NCBI GenBank assembly: GCA_002336895.1
Contig: DDFC01000032.1
Location: 621,904-685,903 of the forward strand
Source: Verrucomicrobiaceae bacterium UBA1938
GTDB taxonomy: Bacteria > Verrucomicrobiota > Verrucomicrobiia > Verrucomicrobiales > Verrucomicrobiaceae
Length of the DNA stretch: 64,000 nucleotides
Direction: 5' to 3'
How positions within the stretch are numbered: the stretch's first letter is position 1; each line of letters starts with the position of its first letter. This document shows, in pieces, positions 26,742-35,826 of this stretch. Position numbers and translations under genes: made by a program. The notes beneath the pieces were generated by a model, which searched no databases, was not told the DNA's origin, and saw nothing but the letters and a program-made list of their open reading frames with translations.

Positions 26742-26908
26742 AGCCCGTAGGGCTGGCACAATCGTAGCCGGGGGCGCAAGCCCCCGGAACCGCGCCACCC
26801 GCATCACCCCATTCCGTGGAACCGCGTAGCGGTGACACAAACTGCTGCCACACTACAGCGGCGGCAAACCCGCGCCAGCGTCCGCGGACTGCGGTGCTTC
26901 AGCACCGC
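26742..26908. repeat. Hairpin repeat array A
   Basis: The lysS-serpin gap (26646-26995) has no gene but holds four short-loop hairpins: AGCCC-gta-GGGCT (26742-26754), CCGGGGGC-gcaa-GCCCCCGG (26768-26787), ACCGC-gta-GCGGT (26821-26833), GCGGTGC-ttca-GCACCGC (26891-26908). The first three recur in the same order, with compensatory stem changes, at 39881-39974; the fourth recurs at 35934-35951. Confidence 0.8.
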
Positions 26909-26995
26909 TCTCGCCACACCCACCGCAAACAAATCCCCCACCACCTCAACAATTTCACCTCGCCATCCCCTCCTCCCACAATCAAACTACCGCAC

Positions 26996-28252
26996 ATGAG
27001 ACACCTCATCGTCGCTCTCCTCGTTGCTTCTGCTCCACCAGTCTTCTCCGCCACACCTGAGCCCGCCGCGCTTGCCATCAACGCCCTCGGCCTGGATCTC
27101 CACCGCCAGCTCCCCAAAGAAGGCAACCTCTGCCTCTCGCCCTACTCCATCCAGAACGCCCTGGCCATGACCTACCTGGGTGCCAGCGGTGCCACGCAGG
27201 AGGAAATGGCCCGCGTGCTGCACTTCTCCAAAGACAAGCAGGCTCAGGCAGAATCTTTTGCAGCGCTGAATCAGGCGTTGGCAGAAGCTGTGTCGGACTC
27301 AGTAAAACGCGTGGCGGAGGCCAAGAAATATGGAGGCCCGTCGGAGCCTCTGACACTGCGCGTGGCCAACCGCCTCTTTGGACAGAAAAGCTATGAATTC
27401 CGGCAGCCTTTCCTCACCGGGGTAAAACAGTACTTCGGAGCACCGCTACTGCCCATCGCCTTCGACAAAGACCCGTCCGGCGCAACGCATGAAATTAACA
27501 ACTGGGTGGCAGAGCAGACACAGAATCGGATTCGTGATTTGATCCCTCAAAACGCCCTGGGCAAGGATACACGGCTGGTACTGACAAATGCCCTCTACTT
27601 TAAAGCCGCATGGGCAGATGACTTTAATACGCGGGCGACCTCATCAAAGCCATTTCATGTGAATGGCAGCAATCAGACCGCCGACGTGCCGACCATGGCG
27701 CAAGACGCTCACTTGCGGTACTTGAAAGGAATGGACTTCCAAGCGGTCACCCTGCCATACGTTGGACGTCAGTTGCACTTGCTGCTGATCGTGCCCGACA
27801 GCATTGACGGACTGTCTCGTATTGAGGAAACACTCACACCGGGTCAGTTGCTCTCCTGCTCCAGGGCAGAGCAGCGCCAGGTCATTCTTCACCTGCCAAA
27901 GTTCAAAATAACTCCGCCTGCCGCAGAACTCGGTGAGCTTTTGAAAAAGCTGGGCATGACTACATCCTTTGATGAACCGAAGGGCAGCGCAGACTTTGAT
28001 GCCTTGGCGGCCAAAAAGCCGGATGACTACCTCTACATTTCAAAAGTGCTGCACAAAACCTTCCTGGAGATCGATGAAAAAGGGACCGAAGCAGCAGCAG
28101 CAACGGCAGTGGTCGTTGCCATGGCCGCAGGCATTCCAGCAGAAAAGCCCAAACCCATCGTCCTCAAAGCCGACCGCCCCTTCCTCTTCGCCATCCAGCA
28201 CGCCGAAACCGGCGCCTGCCTCTTCCTCGGCCGCGTCACCGACCCGCGCTGA
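26996..28252 (+). CDS. Secreted serpin, inhibitory type
   Basis: The 418-residue protein has a signal peptide (residues 1-19, ending FSA) and a full serpin fold: LCLSPYSIQNALAMTYLGA, VLTNALYFKAAW, and the C-terminal DRPFLFAIQHAETGACLFLG. The reactive loop has an inhibitory hinge, EKGTEAAAAT (361-370), with Gly at P15 and Thr at P14, so it should trap proteases. Counting places P1 at Ala377 in VVVAMAAG, which favours elastase- or subtilisin-like targets. The ATG at 26996 puts the leader at the N-terminus; the open frame further upstream is the hairpin array. Base composition is less GC-rich than the neighbours. Confidence 0.92.
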   Translation: MRHLIVALLVASAPPVFSATPEPAALAINALGLDLHRQLPKEGNLCLSPYSIQNALAMTYLGASGATQEEMARVLHFSKDKQAQAESFAALNQALAEAVSDSVKRVAEAKKYGGPSEPLTLRVANRLFGQKSYEFRQPFLTGVKQYFGAPLLPIAFDKDPSGATHEINNWVAEQTQNRIRDLIPQNALGKDTRLVLTNALYFKAAWADDFNTRATSSKPFHVNGSNQTADVPTMAQDAHLRYLKGMDFQAVTLPYVGRQLHLLLIVPDSIDGLSRIEETLTPGQLLSCSRAEQRQVILHLPKFKITPPAAELGELLKKLGMTTSFDEPKGSADFDALAAKKPDDYLYISKVLHKTFLEIDEKGTEAAAATAVVVAMAAGIPAEKPKPIVLKADRPFLFAIQHAETGACLFLGRVTDPR

Positions 28253-28259
28253 TCACTTT

Positions 28260-28286
28260 TTCCTGCAGTTGAAGCGGAAGGATTGA
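28260..28286 (+). repeat. lysS 3'-end, second degenerate copy
   Basis: Located between the serpin stop and the Uma2 gene. In frame it would read FLQLKRKD-stop against FPQLKRRD-stop in lysS. The copies bracket the hairpin array and the serpin. Confidence 0.45.
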
Positions 28287-28310
28287 TGTGGCAATATCCG
28301 CCCACGAGAC

Positions 28311-28853
28311 ATGAACGCTCTGCAAAGAATCCCGGGCATCAAAAGCCAGACGGCCTTCAATTTGAAGCGCTGGGATGAGATTGGTCGCGACCCATTGGTG
28401 AAAAACTGGCCGGGCAGAGTGGAAACCGACCGCTATGGGAGGCCGATTATGATGTGCTATGCTGAATTCTCTCATGGAGGCAGGCAGTTCGATATTGGGA
28501 CACAGCTCAAGCTTCATGCCCCCGCAGGCAAAGTCACCGTGGAATGCCCCATCTCGACCAGCGAAGGCGTGAAGGTCGCGGATGTCTGCTGGGTGTCGAA
28601 AAAACGCCTCCTACAAATCGGTGGCCGCACGGCGCTCAAAGGCGCGCCCGAAATCTGCGTGGAAGTCATTTCACCTTCAAACAAGCGGGGCGAGATCGAG
28701 GAGAAGCGCCGGCTCTATTTTGAAGCCGGAGCGAAAGAAGTCTGGGTTTGCGACAAACGTGGTCATCTCCTGTTCTTCACTAAAGACGCACCAGAGGTGG
28801 CTGTCAGCGGGTCGCAGCTCTGCCCGAAGATGCCCAAGTCAGTGGACGTCTGA
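28311..28853 (+). CDS. Uma2-family restriction endonuclease-like protein
   Basis: The 180-residue protein belongs to the Uma2 (DUF820) PD-(D/E)xK family. The core is VADVCWVS (catalytic Asp), PEICVEVISPSNKRGE (E-x-S region) and KRRLYFEAGAKEVWVCD. These proteins are abundant and multi-copy in Cyanobacteria, Chloroflexi and PVC bacteria; their biological role is unsettled. It lies directly after the serpin and the lysS-end copy, in DNA of similar lower GC, and ends 2 bp before the convergent hydrolase. Confidence 0.85.
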   Translation: MNALQRIPGIKSQTAFNLKRWDEIGRDPLVKNWPGRVETDRYGRPIMMCYAEFSHGGRQFDIGTQLKLHAPAGKVTVECPISTSEGVKVADVCWVSKKRLLQIGGRTALKGAPEICVEVISPSNKRGEIEEKRRLYFEAGAKEVWVCDKRGHLLFFTKDAPEVAVSGSQLCPKMPKSVDV

Positions 28854-28855
28854 CA

Positions 28856-29701
28856 TCAGGGTTTCTTCCCCGCCTTCCCCCCATCCAGAAACTCGATGGC
28901 CTTCTTGAGCCACTCCGCCTGCGGCGGCTGGTGGCCCTGGCCGGGCACGTTGATCAGATCCACGTGCTTGAAGCCCTCCTTCTTGAAGCCGTTTTCAAAC
29001 ACGGCGCTCGTGTTGCCCAGATTAAAATCATTCTCCCCGGTCACGAGCACATAGCGCCCCTCCGCCTTGGCCAGCGCGGCGATCTCCTCATGTGGAATGT
29101 AGCGCGCCTCAAAGACCTCCTTCTTGTCCAGACTGACGATGTCCGTGTAAAAATTCGTCCCCATGAAGGCAATCGTGCCCGTGAACATGTCCGCATACGT
29201 CACGCCCAGCATGCTCGCCACACGGCCGCCGCCTGAGAAGCCGGAGACATACACGCGCTTGTCATCGATGTCGAAAAGGCTGCGCAGGTTGTCATTCGCA
29301 TCCACCGCCAGGCGCATGCGCGCAAAGACTTCGCGGTTGTTGCCGGAATTGTGCGCGCCCACAAAGATCAGCTTCTTCTCCGCCAGCACCGCCTCCCACT
29401 CGGGAGAAATCGAGGGCGCATTGCTCGGACTGACCCAGATGAAAAGGCCATGAGGCACACCCTTCTTGTACTTCTTCGGCACAATGATGTCGTACTTTTC
29501 CATGCTGACGTCATAGGGCGGCGGCGTCTCCATCGCATGCATGCGCATCTTGATCTGCGCATTGTCCGAAACCTGCGGCGAAACCGTGAAGGTGATGGGT
29601 GAGCGCACACCGGGCTTGATGTTGCCATAGGCGTTCTTGGTGGTGTCTGCGGCAAAACCGAGCGCGGCCAGGCATGGAAGGAGCAGGAGGGAGCGGAGCA
29701 T
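28856..29701 (-). CDS. Secreted alpha/beta-hydrolase (polyester/feruloyl-esterase-like)
   Basis: The 281-residue protein has a signal peptide (LLLLPCLAALGFA). YDIIVPKKYKKGVPHGLFIWV opens the hydrolase core, the nucleophile elbow is VSGFSGGGRVA, the acid is likely in VTGENDFNLG, and the His in PGQGHQPPQ. It resembles PHB-depolymerase or feruloyl-esterase-type enzymes. It diverges by 84 bp from a sulfatase; the pair probably strips ester groups from the same polymer. Confidence 0.8.
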   Translation of the reverse strand: MLRSLLLLPCLAALGFAADTTKNAYGNIKPGVRSPITFTVSPQVSDNAQIKMRMHAMETPPPYDVSMEKYDIIVPKKYKKGVPHGLFIWVSPSNAPSISPEWEAVLAEKKLIFVGAHNSGNNREVFARMRLAVDANDNLRSLFDIDDKRVYVSGFSGGGRVASMLGVTYADMFTGTIAFMGTNFYTDIVSLDKKEVFEARYIPHEEIAALAKAEGRYVLVTGENDFNLGNTSAVFENGFKKEGFKHVDLINVPGQGHQPPQAEWLKKAIEFLDGGKAGKKP

Positions 29702-29785
29702 GGCCCAGATCAAAGCGGCTGCGCCCTCGGCTGTCGATGCTGAAATCGTGCAATCTGGCCTCCCCGCACGTCGTTCACGGGGCGC

Positions 29786-31219
29786 ATGAAGCACCTTCTC
29801 TGCCTGCTCCTCCTCGCCGCCTCCCTGAGTGCCGCCGAACGCACGCCCAACATCATCTTCATCCTCGCGGACGATCTCGGCTACACAGACGTGGCCTGCT
29901 TCGGCTCAAAGTACTACGAGACGCCCAACATCGACAAACTGGCCTCCCAGGGCATGAAGCTCACACGACACCACCACTGCCAGAACTGCCAGCCCACCCG
30001 CGCCGCCCTCATGACCGGCCAGTACGCACCGCGCACCGGCGTGTACACCGTCGGCGGCATCGGCCGCTTCGAGTGGGAAAGCCGCCCTCTTCGCCCGGTG
30101 GAAAACGTCACCCAGCTCCCTCTGGAAAAAGTCACCATCGCCCAGACCATGAAAAAAGCGGGCTACGCCACCGCCATGTTTGGCAAATGGCACCTCGGCG
30201 AGGACGAGGCCCATCACCCCGCCGCACGCGGCTTTGACGAAGCCATCGTCTCCATGGGCAAGCACTTCGGCTTCAAGACCCAGCCCAAGGTCGATCACCC
30301 CAAGGACGAATACCTCGCCGACTTCCTCACCGACAAAGCCGTCGATTTCATCCAGCGCCACAAGGACGCGCCCTTCTTCCTCTACCTCCCCCACTTCGGT
30401 GTTCACTCGCCCCATGAGGCCAAGGAAAACCTCATCGCCCGCTTCAAGGACAAAGCCCCCGTCGGCGGCCATCACAGCCCCGTTTACGCCGCCATGATCG
30501 CCAGCGTGGACGAGAGCGTCGGCCGCGTGATGTCCACGCTGGATGAACTGAAGCTCGCCGACAACACCGTCGTCATCTTTGCCAGCGACAACGGCGGCGT
30601 CGGCGGCTACGCCCGCGAAGGCATCAAAAAAGGCGGCGACATCACCGACAACGCCCCTCTGCGCAGCGGCAAAGGCAGCCTCTATGAAGGCGGCACCCGC
30701 GTCCCCTTCATCGTCCGCTGGCCCGGCGTCACCACGCCCGGCACCAGCAGCGATGTCCCCACCATCCACGTGGATCTCTACCCCACGTTCTCCGAGATAG
30801 CCAAAGCCCCCCTTCCCGAAGGCCAGCCCCTCGATGGCGAGAGCCTCGTGCCCGTCTTCCGCTCCGCCTCCGCCAGCCTCAAGCGCGACGCCATTTACCA
30901 GCACTTCCCGGGGTATCTCGGCGCAGGAGAAAACACCTGGCGCACCACCCCCGTCGGCCTCATCGAGCAGGGCGACTGGAAGCTCATGGAGTTCTTCGAA
31001 GACGGCCGCCTGGAGCTTTACAACCTCAAAGACGACATCGGCGAACAGAAAAACCTCGCCGCCGAGCAGCCCCAAAAAACCAAGGAACTGCACGCCAAAA
31101 TGATCGCCTGGCGCGAGGCCATCAAAGCCCCCATGCCCGCCAAAAACGAAGCGCAGACCACCTCCACCCCAAAGAAAAAAGGCAAAGGCAAAAAGAAGCA
31201 GGCGGAGAAAGCCGAATAG
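29786..31219 (+). CDS. Secreted arylsulfatase-family sulfatase
   Basis: The 477-residue protein has a signal peptide (residues 1-17). Sulfatase signatures: NIIFILADDLGYTDVACFG (metal ligands), the formylglycine motif CQPTRAALMTGQ with Cys68, MFGKWHLGE, SDNGG, and GSLYEGGTRVPFIVRWPG. The C-terminal 25 residues are very Lys-rich (KKKGKGKKKQ). It needs a formylglycine-generating enzyme encoded elsewhere. It hydrolyses sulfate esters, probably of polysaccharides, outside the cytoplasm. Confidence 0.93.
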   Translation: MKHLLCLLLLAASLSAAERTPNIIFILADDLGYTDVACFGSKYYETPNIDKLASQGMKLTRHHHCQNCQPTRAALMTGQYAPRTGVYTVGGIGRFEWESRPLRPVENVTQLPLEKVTIAQTMKKAGYATAMFGKWHLGEDEAHHPAARGFDEAIVSMGKHFGFKTQPKVDHPKDEYLADFLTDKAVDFIQRHKDAPFFLYLPHFGVHSPHEAKENLIARFKDKAPVGGHHSPVYAAMIASVDESVGRVMSTLDELKLADNTVVIFASDNGGVGGYAREGIKKGGDITDNAPLRSGKGSLYEGGTRVPFIVRWPGVTTPGTSSDVPTIHVDLYPTFSEIAKAPLPEGQPLDGESLVPVFRSASASLKRDAIYQHFPGYLGAGENTWRTTPVGLIEQGDWKLMEFFEDGRLELYNLKDDIGEQKNLAAEQPQKTKELHAKMIAWREAIKAPMPAKNEAQTTSTPKKKGKGKKKQAEKAE

Positions 31220-31226
31220 CCCCGGC

Positions 31227-31805
31227 TCACCCCTTCCGCGCCAGATACACAAAAGCTGGCGGCACATTCCCCCACACGATGCGGCTGGTCTCCACGCCAT
31301 GCGTCATCTTGTGCAGCAGCGACCGGAACTGCCGGCCGCCCGGCAGCTTGTGAAAGCCCCAGTACGCAAACGTGGCAAAGCACCCGCCCGGAGCCAGATG
31401 CGGCAGCACATTGTTCAAAATGGCCTCCTGCAGCCCGCGCGGAAACGCCGTCCACGGCAGCCCGCTCACGATCGTGTCAAATTTCTCCCCCTCAGGCAGC
31501 ACCTGGGAAAAGTCGTACTCCTGCGCCCCCGCGCACTCAAAGCGCATCTTCGGAAAGCGCGGCCTCAGCTGCTGCACAAACGAGTCGATCAGCTCGATGC
31601 CCACATACTCCGCGTCATGCGGCATCGTATCGGCGATGGCCGCGGTGAAGGCCCCCGTGCCGGGCCCCAGCTCCAGGATGCGTTTGGACTTCCACACACC
31701 CGCAGCTTCCATCATCCGCTCTGCCAGCGCCACGCTGGATGGCGCCACCGCTCCGATGGTTTTCCAGTTGTGGCGCAATTCTTTAACGAAGCTGACGGCT
31801 GACAT
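31227..31805 (-). CDS. SAM-dependent methyltransferase, phospholipid N-methyltransferase-like
   Basis: The 192-residue protein resembles PmtA: the opening FVKELRHNWKTIGAVAPSS, the SAM motif ILELGPGTGAFT, YVGIELIDSFVQQLRPRFP, and IVSGLPWTAFP in the motif IV position. PmtA methylates phosphatidylethanolamine towards phosphatidylcholine; KsgA-type rRNA methyltransferases share the fold, so the substrate is an inference. It converges on the sulfatase with a 7-bp gap. Confidence 0.75.
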   Translation of the reverse strand: MSAVSFVKELRHNWKTIGAVAPSSVALAERMMEAAGVWKSKRILELGPGTGAFTAAIADTMPHDAEYVGIELIDSFVQQLRPRFPKMRFECAGAQEYDFSQVLPEGEKFDTIVSGLPWTAFPRGLQEAILNNVLPHLAPGGCFATFAYWGFHKLPGGRQFRSLLHKMTHGVETSRIVWGNVPPAFVYLARKG

Positions 31806-31935
31806 TCGGCGCGGATGTTAACGAGTACAATCCATCACGCGAGGCTTTTTGCGGGGGAATATGCCTGCTGGCAAGACCTTGCCGGATGCCCTCGCCCGAG
31901 GCGGCCTTGATGTCTGCATCGCCACCCTTGCGTGA

Positions 31936-32655
31936 CTACGAGACTTTGGCGGACTGCAGTTCTTGGATGAGGGTTTCGGCGGCAGTCAGCATCCTCGTGG
32001 CCTGTTCAGGCTGGTCGGCATTCCGGGCCAGTTGGGCCAGCTGCTGAACGGATTCGAGAAAGCCGGAGTCAAACTTGACGAGCTGATCCGTAGAGCTGCT
32101 GGAAATCCTGAAAGCAGTCGATGCGCGCACGATGCAGCTGGCGATGCGCAGGCGCATGTCACGATGCTGCTGGCTCATCCACTGGTAGTGCCCCATGAGA
32201 TCGGGTGTGTACCGCAGAAACAGGTCCGGGGCGGCGTCGAGGGCCTCGGTGATCATGAAGCGAAAGAGACGCTGCGCAGCTTCGGGGCTGGCGTCTTCGA
32301 TCTTGCGAAAGAGCGTCATCGTTTGAGCATCCTCCTTGAGCACGCGGTTGATGGAGACAACATCATGAAACACACCATCGCTGATCAGCCCTGCCCTGAG
32401 CCGGTCCGAGTCACGGTCACGGATGCGTTTGAGGGATTTGAGCGCGGGCGGGTACTTCTGGCCCAGCTCCACCCATGCAGAGAGTGCAAATGAAAGCCTC
32501 ACCCCGTACAGCGATGGCTTGTGGGCCATTGCGTGGGCGTGAAACCATTCATGCCGCTCCAGGGCTGCGGCATAGTCCCCCTCCTGCGCGAGGCGCCTTG
32601 CGTCGCCATACGCCTGATCAGCCGGATTGGCATCTGTCGCGGGTTCATCTGCCAT
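31936..32655 (-). CDS. TPR-like cytoplasmic protein, unknown function
   Basis: The 239-residue protein is helical throughout and starts with an acidic tail (MADEPATDANPADQAY). GDARRLAQEGDYAAALERHE resembles a single TPR unit; the rest has no recognised domain. It overlaps the end of the upstream kinesin-light-chain-type TPR gene by 11 bp, so the two are translationally coupled and probably work together. Confidence 0.65.
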   Translation of the reverse strand: MADEPATDANPADQAYGDARRLAQEGDYAAALERHEWFHAHAMAHKPSLYGVRLSFALSAWVELGQKYPPALKSLKRIRDRDSDRLRAGLISDGVFHDVVSINRVLKEDAQTMTLFRKIEDASPEAAQRLFRFMITEALDAAPDLFLRYTPDLMGHYQWMSQQHRDMRLRIASCIVRASTAFRISSSSTDQLVKFDSGFLESVQQLAQLARNADQPEQATRMLTAAETLIQELQSAKVS

Positions 32656-33601
32656 GCTGGAATATGTTCATCGTGGCGCCGGAGCGAGAGCTATTTTTGA
32701 TCTCCTCATCCATCCGCACCACGCACTCCTCCGCATAGCGCGTGTACGGATGCGCGGCCCCCAGACTTTTCTTAAATCCCGCCCGCGCACGCTGCATCAG
32801 CGCCAGCGCCTCCTTTTTTTTCGATTCCGCCTCCAGGCACAGGGCCAGGTTGAAGCAGCTCATGTACACATCCGGATGTCGCGCCCCCAGCACCTTTTCC
32901 CGCAGCGCCAGCACCCTGCGGTGCTCCTGCTCGGCATCACCGTAGCGCTTCTGCTCCTGCAGCACCGCCGCGAGGTTGTTTCGGCTGGCCAGCGTCTTCG
33001 GGTGCTTGGCTCCCAGCAGCTTCTCCCGCAGCGCCAGCACCGCCCGGTGCTCCTTCTCAGCCTCGGCATGTCTTCCCTGCTCGTTCAGTGCCGTGGCCAG
33101 ATTGTTGCGCGTATCCAGCGTGTCTGAGTGTTCCGCCCCCAGCACGCGCTGGCGCACGGCCAGCACGCCGCGGTACTCGCGTGCCGCCTCGGCAGGCCGC
33201 CCCTGCTCCTGCAGCGTCGCGGCCAGGTTGTTGCGGCTGATGAGCGTGTCCGGGTGCTCGCCTCCCAGCACTTTTTCACGGATGGCCATCACAGCCCGGT
33301 TTTCCTTTTCAGCCTCGGCATACTTGCCCTGCTCTGCCAGCGTCGCCGCCAGATCACTTCGGCTCACCAGCGTGTCGGGATGGTTTTTCCCAAACACCTC
33401 GCCACACGCGGCCACAATCTTCCGCATCTCGGCCTCCGCTTCCACCAGCCTGCCCTGTGCAGACAAGGCAGCAGCACTCTGATAACGCTGATGCAGCACC
33501 AGCAGCCGTCCTTTCTCTTTTGTCACATCAGCACCCTGCACCGCCTGCCATGACAGCAGGCTCGCAGTCAACACCACCGGATATAGGCGCTTTAATCGCA
33601 T
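32645..33601 (-). CDS. Secreted kinesin-light-chain-type TPR protein
   Basis: The 318-residue protein has a signal peptide (VVLTASLLSWQAVQGA). At least five 42-residue TPR_12 repeats follow, each with a core like VLGGEHPDTLISRNNLAATL and a second helix like EQGRPAEAAREYRGVLAVR. The near-identical spacing indicates expansion by tandem duplication. Such proteins act as binding scaffolds. The ATG at 33601 is chosen because it starts the leader; the upstream ATG at 33655 adds unrelated residues. Confidence 0.8.
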   Translation of the reverse strand: MRLKRLYPVVLTASLLSWQAVQGADVTKEKGRLLVLHQRYQSAAALSAQGRLVEAEAEMRKIVAACGEVFGKNHPDTLVSRSDLAATLAEQGKYAEAEKENRAVMAIREKVLGGEHPDTLISRNNLAATLQEQGRPAEAAREYRGVLAVRQRVLGAEHSDTLDTRNNLATALNEQGRHAEAEKEHRAVLALREKLLGAKHPKTLASRNNLAAVLQEQKRYGDAEQEHRRVLALREKVLGARHPDVYMSCFNLALCLEAESKKKEALALMQRARAGFKKSLGAAHPYTRYAEECVVRMDEEIKNSSRSGATMNIFQHGR

Positions 33602-33777
33602 GAAACAGAAGGAAGAATGCTGATCCGGCCATGCCGAGGCAAGATTAAAACTCACGCACCCCAGCCGCTGCCGGACTGCTCTGACACGAGAAGAGTCTGC
33701 AAATTTTGAACATAGCTTCAGAGATCAGCATCCAACAGGCCAGTCTTCTTGCTTAATACAAGACGGCCATACAACCC

Positions 33778-34099
33778 ATGAAAACCCTCTTCAAAACCGT
33801 TTGTTTCTCTGCGCTTACGCTTTCCGCCGCCCTGCTCCTCACGCAGTGCGCTGGCCATCGGACCACCGTGCGCACTGCGCAGTTCGCCACTCCGACCGCC
33901 ACGGGCAATGTCTCGGTACAGACCATGGGCGATACCACCGTCGCCACCCGCCGTCTGATCCATCACCCGCTGACCAACAAAGACATCGGCAAAGTGTATG
34001 AAGAGATCACCATCGTCTCCCCCCCGCGGCACCTCCGTGGAGGACCGCATCATCGTGCGCGCCCTGCCCAAGCTGGAGACCAACGTCGTAACCCGCTAA
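33778..34099 (+). pseudogene. Small lipoprotein gene with a frameshift in a C7 run
   Basis: The first 80 codons encode a lipoprotein with leader and lipobox LTQC (residues 22-25), then a short domain ending KVYEEITIVSP. At 34019-34025 there are seven C. Read as is, the frame continues into Arg/Pro-rich nonsense to 34158. With six C, it continues RGTSVEDRIIVRALPKLE and stops at the TAA at 34097-34099 (106 residues). The restored tail looks like real protein, so the extra C is a mutation, a sequencing error or a slippage site. Confidence 0.7.
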
Positions 34100-34200
34100 C
34101 AATCGCAGGGCACGCGCCAGCATCCGCGACTTTTTCCGGCCGCTGGCTGTCTGCTTGACGTGTGTGGTGCTTTGCAGCGAGACTTCGCGCCACACACGCC

Positions 34201-35826
34201 ATGCCCTACCTTCTCGATGCCATCGTCATCCTCGGTTACTTCGCCCTGATCATCGGCATCGGCCTCTCGCAGCGCAGCAAAAGCGGCAGCGTGGAAGGCT
34301 TTACCTTGGGCGACCGCCAGATCGCATGGTGGGCCGTGCTCGCCTCCATCCTCGCGGCGGAGATCAGCGCCGGCACCTTCTTCGGCGCACCTGGCGAAGG
34401 CTACGCGCTGAAAAACTTCACCTACATCCAGCTCATCGTCGGCTACTTGCTGGCGCGAGTGGTGGTCAGCGCCGTGTTCATTCCGGCCTACTACCGGCAC
34501 AATGTGGTCAGCATCTATGAGTTCCTCGGCCAGCGCTTTGGTCCGCGCACCCGGCGGCTCACCTCGGCCATCTTTCTCGTCACCCGCACCCTGGCCAGCG
34601 GCACGCGCCTCTGGGTGCCCAGCATGCTCCTCGTCCTGGTGTGGCACCTCCAGTATCCCGGCGAGACACTCCCGCCCATGAAGGAGTTCCTTCTCACCGG
34701 CGGCGCGTTGATCTTCGTCACCCTCGCCACCGCGCTCTACACCTCCATCGGCGGCATCCGCGCCGTCATCTGGACAGACGTCATCCAGATCATCGTCCTC
34801 ATCTGCGCCCTCAGCTTCTCCCTCATCTACCTCCTCGGCCACATACCCGGCGGCTGGGCGGGCGCCTCCAAGCTCCTCACCGGAGAAAAAGACCTTCTCG
34901 TCTGGGACTGGGGCATCAAGCCAGGTGTCGGCATTTGGGAAAACATCAAAGGCATCCTCGAACAGGAGTACACCATTTGGGCCGCCTTCCTCGGCTCCAC
35001 CTTTGTCACCCTCGCCACCCACGGCACCGACCAGGACATGGTACAGCGCATGCTCACCGCCAAAAACAAAAAGCAGAGCGCCATGGCCACCATCCTTTCC
35101 GGCCTCGCCGATGTACCCATCACCCTCGTCGTTCTCGCCATCGGCATCCTGCTTTGGGTCTACTACCAGCAGCACCCGGACACCACTCTGCCACGCAGTG
35201 AATCCGGCATCGTCTCGGCCAATAAAGTCTTCCCTCACTTCATCCTCACCGTCATGCCCGGCGGCATTCGCGGCCTCGTGCTCGCAGGCGTACTTGCCAC
35301 CGCCATGGGCTCTCTCAGCACCGCGCTGAATGCCCTCGCCACCAGCTACGTGCGGGATTTCCACTTCCGCTGGTTCGGCGAGCCCGCCACCGACGCCGGT
35401 CGCGTCCGTGTCCTCCGCTTCGGCACTGTGCTCTTTGCCGCGCTGCTCATCTCCGTCGCTCTCGGCACCGCCTGGGTCACCACGCACAATCCCACCCTGC
35501 GCATCCTCCCCATCATCCTCGGCATCTTTGGCTACACCTACGGCTCGCTGCTCGGTGTCTTCATGGTCGGCCTCTTCACCCGCTCACGCGGCAGCGACTT
35601 TGGCAACACCCTCGCCATGCTCGCCGGCTTCATCGCCGTCGCCTATCTCAGCGGCCTCGACATCGACGTGCTGAAGCTCTTCAACCCCAAGAGCACCTGG
35701 AAGCACGCCGACTGGGTCCCCGTCATCGAGTTCCCCTGGCGCATCATGTTCGGCACCGTCGTCACCTTCTCCATCGCCATCCTCTTCCCCTCTCCCTTGC
35801 AGCCCCAGCAGGATCATCAGCCCTGA
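34201..35826 (+). CDS. Sodium:solute symporter (SSS family)
   Basis: The 541-residue protein has about 13-14 membrane helices. SSS signatures: VEGFTLGDRQIAWWAVLAS, ILAAEISAGTFFGAPGEGY, TSIGGIRAVIWTDVIQ, and LVLAGVLATAMGSLSTALNALATSYVRD, the last carrying the usual sodium-site helix. It couples Na+ entry to uptake of a sugar, sialic-acid-like compound or similar solute; the substrate cannot be read. The ATG at 34201 is preferred over 34162. Confidence 0.9.
   Translation: MPYLLDAIVILGYFALIIGIGLSQRSKSGSVEGFTLGDRQIAWWAVLASILAAEISAGTFFGAPGEGYALKNFTYIQLIVGYLLARVVVSAVFIPAYYRHNVVSIYEFLGQRFGPRTRRLTSAIFLVTRTLASGTRLWVPSMLLVLVWHLQYPGETLPPMKEFLLTGGALIFVTLATALYTSIGGIRAVIWTDVIQIIVLICALSFSLIYLLGHIPGGWAGASKLLTGEKDLLVWDWGIKPGVGIWENIKGILEQEYTIWAAFLGSTFVTLATHGTDQDMVQRMLTAKNKKQSAMATILSGLADVPITLVVLAIGILLWVYYQQHPDTTLPRSESGIVSANKVFPHFILTVMPGGIRGLVLAGVLATAMGSLSTALNALATSYVRDFHFRWFGEPATDAGRVRVLRFGTVLFAALLISVALGTAWVTTHNPTLRILPIILGIFGYTYGSLLGVFMVGLFTRSRGSDFGNTLAMLAGFIAVAYLSGLDIDVLKLFNPKSTWKHADWVPVIEFPWRIMFGTVVTFSIAILFPSPLQPQQDHQP

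Noticed and set aside
26742..26908. CRISPR array
   Set aside because: Units are palindromes with unequal spacing and no conserved repeat-spacer alternation; no cas genes are present.
29906..31300. 464-codon minus-strand frame
   Set aside because: Antisense to the sulfatase, Gly/Val/Phe-rich shadow without motifs.
34096..35487. 463-codon minus-strand frame
   Set aside because: Antisense to the symporter; Gly/Asp/Glu-rich shadow.
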